Notes: generated by a model from the sequence alone, not told the origin. Positions 25,417 through 34,799 are shown, counted from the first letter of the stretch. The stretch: DNA of 44,615 nucleotides from an uncultured Alphaproteobacteria bacterium (GCA_902569095.1 CACFSX010000006.1:1-44615), one strand, 5' to 3'. Translations and numbers: made by a program.

Positions 25417-26014
25417 GAGTATGTATTACCAAAATAAAAAAAGAAATTCTACAATCCCAAAAGAATGGTTCTTTTTCAAGCCGCAAAATCTTTCAGATAA
25501 TAAAAATCTTAGTCATCTATCAAAAAAAGTGGGTGTAATATTTTTTAATAATAATTTAAGTGTTAACAAATTTATGAAAAAAATTGAATTGTGTGTAAAG
25601 TTTTGCCAAAAAAAAAAAATAAAGTTCATTATTCCTTATTCTGAATTTTGGGGTAATAAATACAGAGCGTTCGGGATGATGGTTGAAACAGATAGAAAAT
25701 CCCAAAGCGCGCATGTAAGAAAAAAAAAATATAGAAATTATTTTATAACAGCAAAAGTTCATAATTTTAAAGAAGCTTTTTTAGCAAAAGGTTTAGCTGA
25801 TTTAATTTTTCTTTCACCGGTTCTGAAAACAAACTCATATCCTGAAAAACAACCTTTAAACAACTATATTTTTATTTCCCTTTGTTTTTTTTTTAAAGAA
25901 GAGGTAGTTTTTGCTCTAGGCGGAGTAAATTACAAGAACTTTAAATTTATGAAGGATAAAAAATTACACGGCTTTGGAGGTATCAGTTGTTTTGAGAAAA
26001 ATGAAAAAATATAA
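25415..26014 (+). CDS. Thiamine-phosphate-synthase-like (ThiE/TenI family) protein
   Basis: 199 residues; ATG at 25415, or 25421 two codons later. The C-terminal half carries the family pattern of the TIM barrel: [18 protein letters not shown] and [11 protein letters not shown], then a Gly-rich end. The N-terminal half is diverged: the usual QYR and DRV segments are hard to see and the pyrophosphate-binding motifs are weak. It may be a TenI-like thiazole tautomerase or a non-thiamine relative. A12 (25608-25619) and A10 (25720-25729) tracts interrupt nothing but are slippage-prone. It overlaps leuS by 14 bp; a like gene before leuS is common in alphaproteobacteria. Confidence 0.7.
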   Translation: MSMYYQNKKRNSTIPKEWFFFKPQNLSDNKNLSHLSKKVGVIFFNNNLSVNKFMKKIELCVKFCQKKKIKFIIPYSEFWGNKYRAFGMMVETDRKSQSAHVRKKKYRNYFITAKVHNFKEAFLAKGLADLIFLSPVLKTNSYPEKQPLNNYIFISLCFFFKEEVVFALGGVNYKNFKFMKDKKLHGFGGISCFEKNEKI

Positions 26015-28526
26015 TCCTGAAATCATTGAAAAAAAGTGGCAGAAATTATGGGCAGAAAAAAAGATCTACAGGTCCAAGGTTGATCAAACAAAAAAAAAGT
26101 TTTACGTATTAGAAATGTTCCCATATCCGTCAGGAAAAATTCACATGGGTCACCTTAGAAATTATACAATAGGCGATGTTACCGCAAGATTCTATAAACT
26201 TAATGGTTTCAATGTTCTGCATCCAATGGGATGGGATAGTTTTGGAATGCCAGCAGAAAATGCAGCAATTGAGAATAGAGTTAACCCTAAAGATTGGACT
26301 GAACAAAACATAAGAAGTATGAAATCGCAGTTGATGAAAATTGGCCTATCAATTGATTGGGAAAGAGAGATATCAACATGTGACCCAGATTATTACAAAC
26401 ATCAGCAAAAAATTTTCATAGAATTTTTCAAAAATGGGCTTGTTTATAAAAAGGATAGTTTTGTAAATTGGGATCCAATTGATAAAACCGTATTAGCAAA
26501 CGAACAAGTTATCGATGGAAAAGGTTGGAGGTCAGGAGCAATTGTTGAGAAAAAAAAACTCTCTCAATGGTTTCTTAATATTTCCAGATTTTCAGAGGAA
26601 CTTTTAAATGATTTAAATCAGTTAAACAATTGGCCAGAAAAAGTAAAATTAATGCAAAAAAATTGGATTGGATTGTCTGAAGGTGCTGAGATCAAATTCA
26701 AATCGTCCGAATCAAAATTATCAATCGATGTATTTACAACAAGGCCTGAAACTATTTTTGGTGCAAGTTTCATAGCACTATCAGTAGAGCATCCTCTATC
26801 GTTAAAGTTTTCGGAAAACGAAAATTTTGTTAAATTCAGGAACAAATGTTTAAAATTTCAAGAAGCAAAGGATTCTGGGCAAGAAAAAATTGGATTTAAT
26901 ACATACCTTTTCGTTGATCATCCTTTCCTTAAAAATAAAAAGCTCCCTGTGTATTTTTCTAATTACGTATTGATTAACTACGGAAATGGTGCAATTTTTG
27001 GGTGCCCTGCTCATGATGAAAGAGATTATGCTTTTGCTAAAGAATATAATATTCCCATAAAATGTATAATCAAAGGAAAAGAAAAAGAATTACCTTACTG
27101 TGAAACAGATGAAAAAGATACACTCACAAATTCTGAATTCCTTGATCAAAAAAACATTAAAAATGCTAAAGAAACCATAATTGAAAAAATTGAAAAAAAT
27201 AAAATCGGACAAAAATCTATAAAATTCAAGTTAAAAGATTGGGGGGTGTCACGACAGAGATATTGGGGTTGTCCAATTCCAATCATTTATAGGGAAGACG
27301 GAAAAATATTAACCGTAGAAGATGACGAATTACCAATTAAACTTCCAGAAGACATTGAGTTAGGATCATCTGGAAATCCTCTTGAAAATCATCCAAACTG
27401 GAAAATTACAAAATGCTCTAAAACTGGTATGGGTGCAATTAGAGAAACAGATACTCTTGATACATTTTTTGATTCATCATGGTATTTTTTGAGATTCTGT
27501 TCACCGAAGTCCGCACAAAAAGCTTTTGAAACCAACGAATTATCTTATTGGATGCCTGTTGATCATTATATCGGTGGAATAGAACATGCAATTTTACACT
27601 TACTTTATTCTAGATTTTTTGCTAGAGCGTTAAAAGTTTGTGGCAAAAAAATACCCAAAGAGCCTTTCAAAAAACTAATAACTCAGGGTATGGTCTGTCA
27701 TGAAACTTTCAGAACAAAAGATAATAAATGGATAGATCCCAAAAATGTTTGTAAAGAAAATGGAACTTATTGGACAAAGCAAGGCGATAAGAAAATAAAA
27801 GTTATAAGAGGAAGGTCTGAAAAAATGAGTAAGTCCAAAAAAAATGTTGTAGATCCAGATTCAATTGTTTTTACTTATGGGGCAGATACAGCGCGCCTTT
27901 TTATGATATCAGACTCACCTCCGGAAAGAGATTTAGAGTGGTCAATAGATGGTATTAAAGCAATGTATAAATACTTAGAAAAAATCTATGATCTGTTATC
28001 ATCAAAACTCAATTTTATTCTAACTTTAAAGAATGATATAGAATTGTCTCATGAAGAAAAAAAGGCATATGAATTTACAAACAAGACAATTTCTCTTTTT
28101 TCAGAAGATGTAAAAAAATACAGATTCAATACAGCAGTTGCAAAATTACGAGAGTTATCAAACTTTCTTATTAGAAGGAAATTAGAAGGAGATATTTTTG
28201 ATTATTGCTGGTCCATATATTTAAGATTAATATACATTATAACTCCACATTTTTCTCAAGAATTGGCTTATAACGCTGGGTCAGACCAAATAATTGAAAA
28301 TGTTAAGTGGCCAGAAGCAGACTTAAATATATCTTCCAACAGCGAGGAGACAATAGTTATCCAAATTAATGGCAAGAAAAAAGGGACAATTAATGTGGAG
28401 GAAAACGTTACAAAAGACAAATTAATTGAAACAATTCTTGGAAGCCAGAACCATTACAGTATAAACTTAAGCAAGACAAAAAAAATAATATTTGTACCTA
28501 ATAAAATAATTAATTTTGTTGTATGA
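26001..28526 (+). CDS. leuS: Leucyl-tRNA synthetase
   Basis: 841 residues from the ATG at 26001, chosen because the family begins [15 protein letters not shown]; earlier in-frame codons lie in the upstream gene. This class I synthetase charges tRNA-Leu. The HIGH-type motif is HMGH at 48-51, the editing domain occupies roughly 220-415 (TTRPETIFG and [13 protein letters not shown] visible), and [13 protein letters not shown] is the KMSKS loop. It overlaps lptE by 4 bp (ATGA), so leuS-lptE-holA are co-translated. Confidence 0.98.
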   Translation: MKKYNPEIIEKKWQKLWAEKKIYRSKVDQTKKKFYVLEMFPYPSGKIHMGHLRNYTIGDVTARFYKLNGFNVLHPMGWDSFGMPAENAAIENRVNPKDWTEQNIRSMKSQLMKIGLSIDWEREISTCDPDYYKHQQKIFIEFFKNGLVYKKDSFVNWDPIDKTVLANEQVIDGKGWRSGAIVEKKKLSQWFLNISRFSEELLNDLNQLNNWPEKVKLMQKNWIGLSEGAEIKFKSSESKLSIDVFTTRPETIFGASFIALSVEHPLSLKFSENENFVKFRNKCLKFQEAKDSGQEKIGFNTYLFVDHPFLKNKKLPVYFSNYVLINYGNGAIFGCPAHDERDYAFAKEYNIPIKCIIKGKEKELPYCETDEKDTLTNSEFLDQKNIKNAKETIIEKIEKNKIGQKSIKFKLKDWGVSRQRYWGCPIPIIYREDGKILTVEDDELPIKLPEDIELGSSGNPLENHPNWKITKCSKTGMGAIRETDTLDTFFDSSWYFLRFCSPKSAQKAFETNELSYWMPVDHYIGGIEHAILHLLYSRFFARALKVCGKKIPKEPFKKLITQGMVCHETFRTKDNKWIDPKNVCKENGTYWTKQGDKKIKVIRGRSEKMSKSKKNVVDPDSIVFTYGADTARLFMISDSPPERDLEWSIDGIKAMYKYLEKIYDLLSSKLNFILTLKNDIELSHEEKKAYEFTNKTISLFSEDVKKYRFNTAVAKLRELSNFLIRRKLEGDIFDYCWSIYLRLIYIITPHFSQELAYNAGSDQIIENVKWPEADLNISSNSEETIVIQINGKKKGTINVEENVTKDKLIETILGSQNHYSINLSKTKKIIFVPNKIINFVV

Positions 28527-29020
28527 AAATTAAAATACTTTACACGATATTTTTCGCTTATTTTTTAAGTTCCTGTGCTTATAAACCTTTGTACAAAAGG
28601 TCAAATTTTTTTCATCCTCACAACATCAAGATTGTTGTTAAATCAAAAGATAAATATGAAAACAATGCTTCAATCATGAAATTACTTTTGGATGAAAAGC
28701 TAAATTCAAAAAGCTCTAAAGCTTCAAACTTAAAATTAGTGGTTTCTATTAACCGTAAAGTCTCGAATATGGGAATAAACAAAGATCTAAGTTCTGATGC
28801 GCTAATGCTTATGGTTCAGGCGAATTATATCTTTATGGATAAAAAAGGACAACTTACCTCTGGGATGCTGAAAAATACTGGAAGTTTTAATTATACCACC
28901 AACAACTATGCGAATATAGTTTCTATGGAGGACACTTCTAAAAAGTTAATAAAATCCTTATCAAATGATCTTGCAGATTTAATTCTTGCTTTATCCGCTA
29001 AAAGAAAGGTAATACCATGA
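28523..29020 (+). CDS. lptE: LPS-assembly lipoprotein LptE
   Basis: 165 residues. A lipoprotein signal with lipobox LSSC (Cys near 18) is followed by AYKPLYKR, the typical LptE opening. LptE plugs the LptD barrel in the outer membrane and helps insert lipopolysaccharide. Sequence conservation is weak in this family; the call rests on length, lipobox, opening motif and the alphaproteobacterial leuS-lptE-holA order. It overlaps both neighbours by 4 bp. Confidence 0.88.
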   Translation: MKIKILYTIFFAYFLSSCAYKPLYKRSNFFHPHNIKIVVKSKDKYENNASIMKLLLDEKLNSKSSKASNLKLVVSINRKVSNMGINKDLSSDALMLMVQANYIFMDKKGQLTSGMLKNTGSFNYTTNNYANIVSMEDTSKKLIKSLSNDLADLILALSAKRKVIP

Positions 29021-30048
29021 TTGTTAAATTTGAAAATTTTAAAAAGCATTTAAAAAACCATCAAACTATTAATTATTTTTTATTTCACGGCTCAAACTAT
29101 GGAAAAGTAATCGATTGTGCAAATTTAATAAAAAATTTAAAAAAAGTTAATCGGAACTTTGAAATAATAAACTTGTTCTCAGATGAGATCAAAAAAGAAA
29201 GTTTGTCAAAAATTTTCCTTGAAAACTCAACACCAAATATCTTTGGTACCAGAACTTTGCTGTGCTTTCATCTCAACAGTGAAAAGATTAGTCGAGAGAT
29301 AATCTCCAATATCCCAAAAGAAATTAATAAAGACTTAACTGTCGTAATAAAATGCAACCAACTGAGTCCAAGGTCCCAACTAAGGACTTTTTTCGAAAAT
29401 AATGATAATTCGATTTCCGTTGCTTGTTTTGAAGAAGAAGAAAGAGAAAAACGATCCTATGTTAATGATTTTTTAATAAATGAAGGAATAAGTATTTCTG
29501 AGTCTCAAATAGATCTGTTAAGCAAAAATCTATCAAATCAAAGACTAGAAATTAAAAGTGAACTGGAGAAAATAATAATACTATACAAAAATACACCAAA
29601 AGAAAAATCTATACAAAATATGACTTCTTTTTTCTCGGAATCGCACGACAATGACGATACAAAATTTATTTTTTCTATTGCATCCAAAAAAAAACACAGT
29701 TTTGTCAAAAATTTTAATAAATTTACTGACTACGGCTCTGATAGTATTCGATTAGTAACTTACCTTCTTGAACACTTCTTTAGGTTATTAGTGGTCAAAA
29801 CTAAAATTAAACAAGGCATTGATATTCGAAGCAGTATAAAAGAACTGAAACCTCCAATTTTCTTCAAAAATTTACCAGAATTTGAGAAACAAATTCGTAT
29901 GTTTTCAATAAGTGAATTAGAATTAATTATAAAGAAATTATTCATTTCAAAGAAAGAATTAATAAGCGGAAAATGGAGTGCATGGTCGTTTCTTATGCTG
30001 AATCTATTACTTTTTTTAAATTCACGATTTTCTCCAAAAAGTTTTTGA
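29017..30048 (+). CDS. holA: DNA polymerase III subunit delta HolA
   Basis: 343-residue clamp-loader wrench subunit. The opening NYFLFHGSNYGKV is the degenerate nucleotide-binding start of delta; the middle shows the AAA+ lid region (SKNLSNQRLEIKSELEKIIILY), and the C-terminal helical collar is Leu/Phe-rich. It opens the beta clamp during loading. The final 56 bp overlap the 3' end of the convergent coaE. Confidence 0.9.
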   Translation: MIVKFENFKKHLKNHQTINYFLFHGSNYGKVIDCANLIKNLKKVNRNFEIINLFSDEIKKESLSKIFLENSTPNIFGTRTLLCFHLNSEKISREIISNIPKEINKDLTVVIKCNQLSPRSQLRTFFENNDNSISVACFEEEEREKRSYVNDFLINEGISISESQIDLLSKNLSNQRLEIKSELEKIIILYKNTPKEKSIQNMTSFFSESHDNDDTKFIFSIASKKKHSFVKNFNKFTDYGSDSIRLVTYLLEHFFRLLVVKTKIKQGIDIRSSIKELKPPIFFKNLPEFEKQIRMFSISELELIIKKLFISKKELISGKWSAWSFLMLNLLLFLNSRFSPKSF

Positions 30049-30610
30049 CCTTTATTTTAATTATTTTAATATCTTTCTCCATATTAAGATCTAGAGAGAT
30101 AAATTTTTTTTCTATTTCTGTGTTATCAGCTTGTGTTTTTATTATTTTATAAAACTTCATTTTAGTCATATTTTTTCTTTTCAATACCCTTTCCTTTTGA
30201 ATTCTGCGAGATACGTAAGTTCGAATTATATGATCAAAATTATTTTGTAATTTCTTTTCAAATAGCAACGGAATATCTAAAAAGACAAGAGGCTCATTTG
30301 AGTTTTCCTCGAAAAATTTTTCCTTTCTCTTCCAAAGTTTGGGGTGAATAAGTTTCTCTAATTTTTTTAATTCTTCAGAGTTTGAAAAAACAAATTCTCC
30401 GAGTTTGAGTTTATCAATTTTATTTTTTTTAATTAAATTTGGGATTTTTGATTCAAACTCTTGGCTTATTTGATCAATCAATTTTTTTTCATTCATAACT
30501 TTTTCGACCTCTTGATCTGAGTCAAAAACTTTAAACCCTAATTCTGTGACAATTTTAGTTATGGTTGATTTGCCACTTCCAATATTTCCAGTTATTGCTA
30601 TTTTAATCAT
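29993..30610 (-). CDS. coaE: Dephospho-CoA kinase
   Basis: 205-residue P-loop kinase for the last step of coenzyme A synthesis. Walker A is GNIGSGKST at 8-16; VFDSDQEVEKVM near 29 binds substrate, IHPKLW near 87 and FLDIPLLFEKKL near 109 are family motifs. It overlaps aroE by 8 bp upstream and holA by 56 bp at its 3' end in the opposite direction. The maf-aroE-coaE block on the minus strand next to hemE is a hallmark of the alphaproteobacterial origin region. Confidence 0.95.
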   Translation of the reverse strand: MIKIAITGNIGSGKSTITKIVTELGFKVFDSDQEVEKVMNEKKLIDQISQEFESKIPNLIKKNKIDKLKLGEFVFSNSEELKKLEKLIHPKLWKRKEKFFEENSNEPLVFLDIPLLFEKKLQNNFDHIIRTYVSRRIQKERVLKRKNMTKMKFYKIIKTQADNTEIEKKFISLDLNMEKDIKIIKIKVKNFLEKIVNLKKVIDSA

Positions 30611-31448
30611 TATATTTTTTTAAAATTCTAATCACCTCGTTTACGTGAGAATCTTTTGGCATAATTCCAAACCATTTATAAAATGACTCTGCAGCCTGTC
30701 GTGCGAGCATAAAAAAACCATTAGTATTTTGTATTTCTTTTTTGTCAGCCGTTTTCATCAGAGGTGTCTGGCAGGGTTCATAAACTATGTCATAAACCAA
30801 GGTTTTTTTGCTAACCGAACCCAGCTCTATATCAAGTGGATCCTTTCCATTCATACCACAGGATGTACAGTTTACAATTAAATCAACATTATTATCAGGT
30901 TTATAGCCTATCGGGTAAACTTCAAAAAGTGTTTTTGAACTAACAAATTTACTAAAATGTTGCATAAGATCAATACCTAAAGATTGGGTCCTATTAATGA
31001 TTTTTATTATTTTTGGATTACATTCAACTAAACTGGAAACAATTCCATAAGCTGCTCCGCCCGCCCCTATACACATCACATTTGTATTTGAGGTGATGTG
31101 AAAGTTTAGGTCTTTGTTTAGAGAAGTAATAAACCCAATTCCATCTGTGTTTGCCCCTATAACCTTGTCTTTCGCCTTGTAAACAGTATTTATTGCTTTA
31201 CTTCTATGCGCAGACTCTTCAACTTCATCTACAAAGTCTATCATGACCTTTTTATATGGAATTGTAACGTTAAAACCTCTAATCTTGTCTTCTCTCACTT
31301 CCTGTACTAAATCTTTGATCTCAGTTTGATTAATTTCTAGTTTGTTATAACTTGCATTAAGAGAATACTTTTCAATCCAGAAATTATGTATTATTGGTGA
31401 TCGTGAATGTTTTATCGGCTTGCCTATAACAAATAATTTACTTTTCAT
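30603..31448 (-). CDS. aroE: Shikimate dehydrogenase AroE
   Basis: 281-residue NADPH-dependent shikimate dehydrogenase. Substrate-binding KPIKHSRSPIIHN is at about 9-21 and NVTIPYKK with catalytic Lys near 60-67; NTDGIGF near 100 supplies the catalytic Asp. The Rossmann motif GAGGAAYG is near 128. The C-terminal GFFMLARQAAESFYKWFG is typical. It makes shikimate for aromatic amino acids. The start overlaps maf by 11 bp and the end overlaps coaE by 8 bp. Confidence 0.96.
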   Translation of the reverse strand: MKSKLFVIGKPIKHSRSPIIHNFWIEKYSLNASYNKLEINQTEIKDLVQEVREDKIRGFNVTIPYKKVMIDFVDEVEESAHRSKAINTVYKAKDKVIGANTDGIGFITSLNKDLNFHITSNTNVMCIGAGGAAYGIVSSLVECNPKIIKIINRTQSLGIDLMQHFSKFVSSKTLFEVYPIGYKPDNNVDLIVNCTSCGMNGKDPLDIELGSVSKKTLVYDIVYEPCQTPLMKTADKKEIQNTNGFFMLARQAAESFYKWFGIMPKDSHVNEVIRILKKYND

Positions 31449-32049
31449 TTGCGATCTTCTCTATTAAACCTTTAATTGGGAATCCTAAAATTGTCTCACG
31501 GTCTCCCTTCATTATTTGGATAAATTTAAATTTAGCATTCTCCTCAATTTTATATGATCCCACTGTCGATAAAACTGTTTCCACATTATTTTTTACATAT
31601 GATTCTATATCTTTTTTGGTAACATTTGCGAAAAATAGGGATGCTGTTTTAAATTGTTGAAAATAAAATTTTGTTTTTTGTATTACATATATTGAACTAT
31701 ACAATTCATGGGTTTTGTTTTTAAGAAACAATAATTTATTAATTGCTGATTGTTTAGTTTTTGGTTTGCTCAAAATTTCACCCTCGCACTTCAAAATTTG
31801 ATCGGACGCAATTATCATTTCATTTGGATAATCTTTAGCTACTGAACGAGCCTTTTCTTTTGCTATTTCTAATACAATTGTTTCTGGATCCTTTTTTTGC
31901 GCCTTAAACTTTTCTTCATCTATATTGTGAGGGATACATATAACCTGTGAGAAATATTTGTTTAACATCTTTCTTCTTGTTTCACTCTGCGACGCCAAAA
32001 TAACTCGTGTATAATTTGGGTATTTTTCTGTCTTATTTATTTTAATCAT
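31438..32049 (-). CDS. maf: Maf-family nucleoside triphosphate pyrophosphatase
   Basis: 203 residues. Maf proteins hydrolyse modified or non-canonical nucleoside triphosphates. The motif LASQSETRRKML at about 18-29 corresponds to the family SxxRR loop, IASDQIL near 83 contains the catalytic Asp, and SKPKTKQ follows. TVGSYKIEENA near 165 and GFPIKGL near 190 are C-terminal signatures. It is the first minus-strand gene next to the predicted origin gap. Confidence 0.93.
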   Translation of the reverse strand: MIKINKTEKYPNYTRVILASQSETRRKMLNKYFSQVICIPHNIDEEKFKAQKKDPETIVLEIAKEKARSVAKDYPNEMIIASDQILKCEGEILSKPKTKQSAINKLLFLKNKTHELYSSIYVIQKTKFYFQQFKTASLFFANVTKKDIESYVKNNVETVLSTVGSYKIEENAKFKFIQIMKGDRETILGFPIKGLIEKIANEK

Positions 32050-32306
32050 GTTTTATTCTTTTTTATTTTTTTTCTTTCCACATGTTTACCGTGTGAGTAT
32101 TTTTTTTAACATTATAATACACATTTTATTTTATTTTTTTCCAGTTTGTTTCATTAAGAATTCCAATGTTTCAATAAATTTGGTCACATATTGTCAACAA
32201 ACTTATTCCTTCAATTCCTGTGAATTATCTGTTAATAAATGTTATCAACTTAATTATATATACAACAACAACAACAACCTTATTATTAATATAATAAATG
32301 TAGTAG
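32050..32306. other. Predicted chromosomal replication origin (oriC)
   Basis: This 257-bp gap separates minus-strand maf-aroE-coaE from plus-strand hemE-hemH-hemJ-rho, the place where oriC lies in Caulobacter and Rickettsia relatives. Boxes one mismatch from the DnaA consensus TTATNCACA are 32115-32123 (plus), 32219-32227 and 32230-32238 (minus); weaker ones are 32180-32188 (plus) and 32092-32100 (minus). A copy identical to 32230-32238 lies at 32315-32323 inside hemE. Long T-rich tracts (32050-32075, 32124-32151) could unwind. An ACA-type triplet tract lies at 32262-32278. TATAAT at 32290-32295 probably serves hemE. Confidence 0.7.
32262..32278. repeat. ACA trinucleotide tract in the origin gap
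   Basis: Five uninterrupted ACA triplets plus two bases run in the AT-rich end of the predicted origin, 14 bp after the last weak DnaA-like site (32240-32248) and 28 bp before the hemE start. Such a regular purine-rich triplet tract is rare in the rest of the window. It might be a structural or DnaA-filament element, but this is speculation. Confidence 0.8.
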
Positions 32307-33311
32307 ATGAAAACTGTTAATAAAACTCCGCTTTGGTTCATGAGACAGGCTGGAAGGTATTTACCCGAGTACATGAAAATACGTTCAGAAAACCCTGACT
32401 TTCTAAAGCTCTGCTTCAATCCTAATTTGGCGTCAGAGATTTCCCTTCAGCCTATAAGAAGATTTGATCTTGATTTTATAATACTTTTTTCCGATATTCT
32501 AGTAATCCCATTTTGTCTGGGACAAGATGTAAAGTTCTTAAAAAATCATGGGCCGTCTTTAACCCCGATTTTCTCTAAAAAGGATCTCAATTATTCAAAT
32601 CTTAAAAAATGTTTAGATAAACTTGCTAATATTTTTGAAACTCTCAAAGTATTGAATTCGAAAAGAGGGAAAAAAAATTTAATAGGTTTTTGCGGAGGTC
32701 CATTCACCGTTCTAAATTATATGATTGAGGGTGGAACATCGTTAAGTCATAGTAAAATAAAAAAGTATATAAAATATCAAAAAAAGGAAGCACTTGAAAT
32801 CATAAGAATATTAACAGAAGTTTCAATTGAATACTTGAAAAAACAAATAGAAAGTGGTGCAAACTACATCCAGATATTTGAATCATGGGCAGGGCTTTTA
32901 GAAAAAGAGGAATACAGTGACTTTATTATAAAACCAAATAAAGAAATCAGTGTGGAGATAAAAAAATTCTCAAAGCGAACTAAAATAATCCATTTTCCTA
33001 GAGGTTCAGGAAATAATTATAAAAACTTTGTGGAAGAGGTCTACTGCGATGTAATTTCGTTAGACCAGAATTATCCAACAGATTTGTTAAATCTTCTAAG
33101 AAAAAAAGAAATAACTGTTCAAGGAAATCTAGATCCTCAAGAATTATTAAAGGACACGATAACAGTAGAGCAAAAGACAAAAGAAGTTTTAGAAAAATTT
33201 AAAGAGAACAACCATATTTTTAATTTATCTCATGGTATTTTACCCAAAACAAAAATAAGTAATATAGAAAAAGTAATAAAAGTAATTAAAGAATATGAAA
33301 CATCCAAATAA
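32307..33311 (+). CDS. hemE: Uroporphyrinogen decarboxylase HemE
   Basis: 334 residues. HemE removes four carboxyl groups from uroporphyrinogen III. The catalytic-site motif WFMRQAGRYLPEY lies at residues 10-22, FSDILVIP near 65, GGPFTVLNYMIEGG near 133, QGNLDP near 270 and FNLSHGI near 310. A stop codon (TAG) directly precedes the ATG in frame, so the usual N-terminal helix of ~15 residues before PxWFMRQAGR is missing. The gene has no Shine-Dalgarno; TATAAT ends 11 nt upstream. It overlaps hemH by 17 bp. Confidence 0.96.
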   Translation: MKTVNKTPLWFMRQAGRYLPEYMKIRSENPDFLKLCFNPNLASEISLQPIRRFDLDFIILFSDILVIPFCLGQDVKFLKNHGPSLTPIFSKKDLNYSNLKKCLDKLANIFETLKVLNSKRGKKNLIGFCGGPFTVLNYMIEGGTSLSHSKIKKYIKYQKKEALEIIRILTEVSIEYLKKQIESGANYIQIFESWAGLLEKEEYSDFIIKPNKEISVEIKKFSKRTKIIHFPRGSGNNYKNFVEEVYCDVISLDQNYPTDLLNLLRKKEITVQGNLDPQELLKDTITVEQKTKEVLEKFKENNHIFNLSHGILPKTKISNIEKVIKVIKEYETSK

Positions 33312-34305
33312 ACACCCGAGATTACCAACAAGAAAGACGGGAGTTCTTCTAATAAATCTTGGAACACCTGATTCAACAAAATGGTTAGACATTAGAAAAT
33401 ACCTTAAGGAATTTCTATCAGATAAAAGAGTCATAGAGGTAAATCCAATTTTATGGCAAATAATACTTAATCTCTTTATACTGACATTTAGGCCATCAAA
33501 GACAGCGAAAGCATATAAAAAAATTTGGATGAAAAAACAAAATATGTCTCCCCTAAGATATTTTACGAGAAAGCAAACAACGACGCTACAAAAAAGAATG
33601 AAGAATCCGCTAATAGAAATTGATTATGCAATGCGCTATGGAAATCCCTCGATAGCAAAAAAACTATCTGACCTAAAAGACAGAGGGTGTCAAGAAATGA
33701 TAATATTGCCCTTATATCCTCAGTATGCAGCTGCAACGACAGCAACAGTATGTGATGAAGTTTACAGGTCTCTCATGAAAATGCGATGGCAACCAAGTCT
33801 TCAAGTAATTCCACACTATGAATCAGAACCATTATATATTAAGGCATTAGCAATTAGTATTAAGACCAAACTAAAAGATATCAAGTGGAAACCAGATGTT
33901 ATTGTAGCATCGTACCATGGGATACCAAAAAAATATTTCGATAAAGGTGACCCATATCATTGTTATTGTCACAAAACAACAAGGTTATTAGTTGAACATA
34001 TGAAAATAGATATTCCAATCATTACCACGTTTCAATCGCGATTTGGACCAGAGGAGTGGCTCAAACCATATACAGACGAAACAATAGAAAGCTTGCCTAA
34101 GGAAGGAAAGAAAAAAGCATTCGTAATATGTCCAGGTTTTGCCTCAGACTGTGTGGAAACACTGGAAGAAATATCAATAGAGGCAAAGGAAAGTTTTATG
34201 GATAATGGAGGAGAAAAGTTTCTAACGGTGCCGTGTCTAAACAGTGATAAAGAGCACATAGATTTGTTTGAGTTTTTAATAAAAAAATATTTGATAAGAA
34301 GATAA
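33295..34305 (+). CDS. hemH: Ferrochelatase HemH
   Basis: 336 residues. Ferrochelatase inserts Fe(II) into protoporphyrin IX, the final step of heme synthesis, at the inner face of the cytoplasmic membrane. VLLINLGTPDS (about 17-27), LPLYPQYAAATT near 140, the catalytic-His motif SYHGIPKKYF near 205 and CPGFASDCVETLEEI near 280 (metal/substrate Glu region) are all present. It overlaps hemE by 17 bp and hemJ starts 2 bp later, giving a compact hemE-hemH-hemJ operon. Confidence 0.97.
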   Translation: MKHPNKHPRLPTRKTGVLLINLGTPDSTKWLDIRKYLKEFLSDKRVIEVNPILWQIILNLFILTFRPSKTAKAYKKIWMKKQNMSPLRYFTRKQTTTLQKRMKNPLIEIDYAMRYGNPSIAKKLSDLKDRGCQEMIILPLYPQYAAATTATVCDEVYRSLMKMRWQPSLQVIPHYESEPLYIKALAISIKTKLKDIKWKPDVIVASYHGIPKKYFDKGDPYHCYCHKTTRLLVEHMKIDIPIITTFQSRFGPEEWLKPYTDETIESLPKEGKKKAFVICPGFASDCVETLEEISIEAKESFMDNGGEKFLTVPCLNSDKEHIDLFEFLIKKYLIRR

Positions 34306-34307
34306 AA

Positions 34308-34745
34308 GTGGAAATGAGCTACTATAATCTTCTAAAATTTTTCCATATTGTCTTTTTTACAACGTGGATGGCCGGTCTATTTTACTTACCAAGGCTGTAT
34401 GTTTACCATTCGATGAGCAAAAAAAATTCATCAGAGTATAAAATTTTTATAACAATGGAGCAAAAGCTGATGAAATACATAATGAATCCATCGATGATTC
34501 TAACTTGGTTATTTGGTGCTTTACTTGTTTCATATTTAGAAAATCACAACCAATTTTGGTTAAACCTTAAATTTGTATTGGTTTTTTTAATGTCGGTTTT
34601 TCATATGTATTGCGCGAAAATACGAAAAACGTTTGAACAAAAGATTAATGAAAAAGAAGAGAAATTTTTTAGATGGATCAATGAAGTTCCAACAATTCTT
34701 TTTTTACTAATTGTATTTTTAGTAGTTTTTCAACCAAAAGTTTGA
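34308..34745 (+). CDS. hemJ: Protoporphyrinogen oxidase HemJ
   Basis: 145-residue membrane protein, GTG at 34308 or ATG at 34314. HemJ oxidises protoporphyrinogen IX and is the usual enzyme for this step in alphaproteobacteria. Four membrane helices are predicted. KFFHIVFFTTWMAGLFYLPRL holds the conserved heme-ligating His, and MEQKLMKYIMNPSMILTW the conserved basic/Met/Pro pattern. Placement after hemH completes the pathway locally. The 54 bp before rho show no clear terminator hairpin. Confidence 0.92.
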   Translation: MEMSYYNLLKFFHIVFFTTWMAGLFYLPRLYVYHSMSKKNSSEYKIFITMEQKLMKYIMNPSMILTWLFGALLVSYLENHNQFWLNLKFVLVFLMSVFHMYCAKIRKTFEQKINEKEEKFFRWINEVPTILFLLIVFLVVFQPKV

Positions 34746-34799
34746 CAATATTATATTAATGAAATATAAATGATATTCTTCTAAACTTCCCATACTCTA

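Noticed and set aside
32213-32226. AATTC-CTGT-GAATT hairpin in the origin gap
   Set aside because: Arms of 5 bp overlap a DnaA-like box and are too short to support separately.
34746-34799. Intrinsic terminator between hemJ and rho
   Set aside because: Only weak AT pairing, no GC-rich stem followed by a T run; no convincing intrinsic terminator was seen anywhere in the window.
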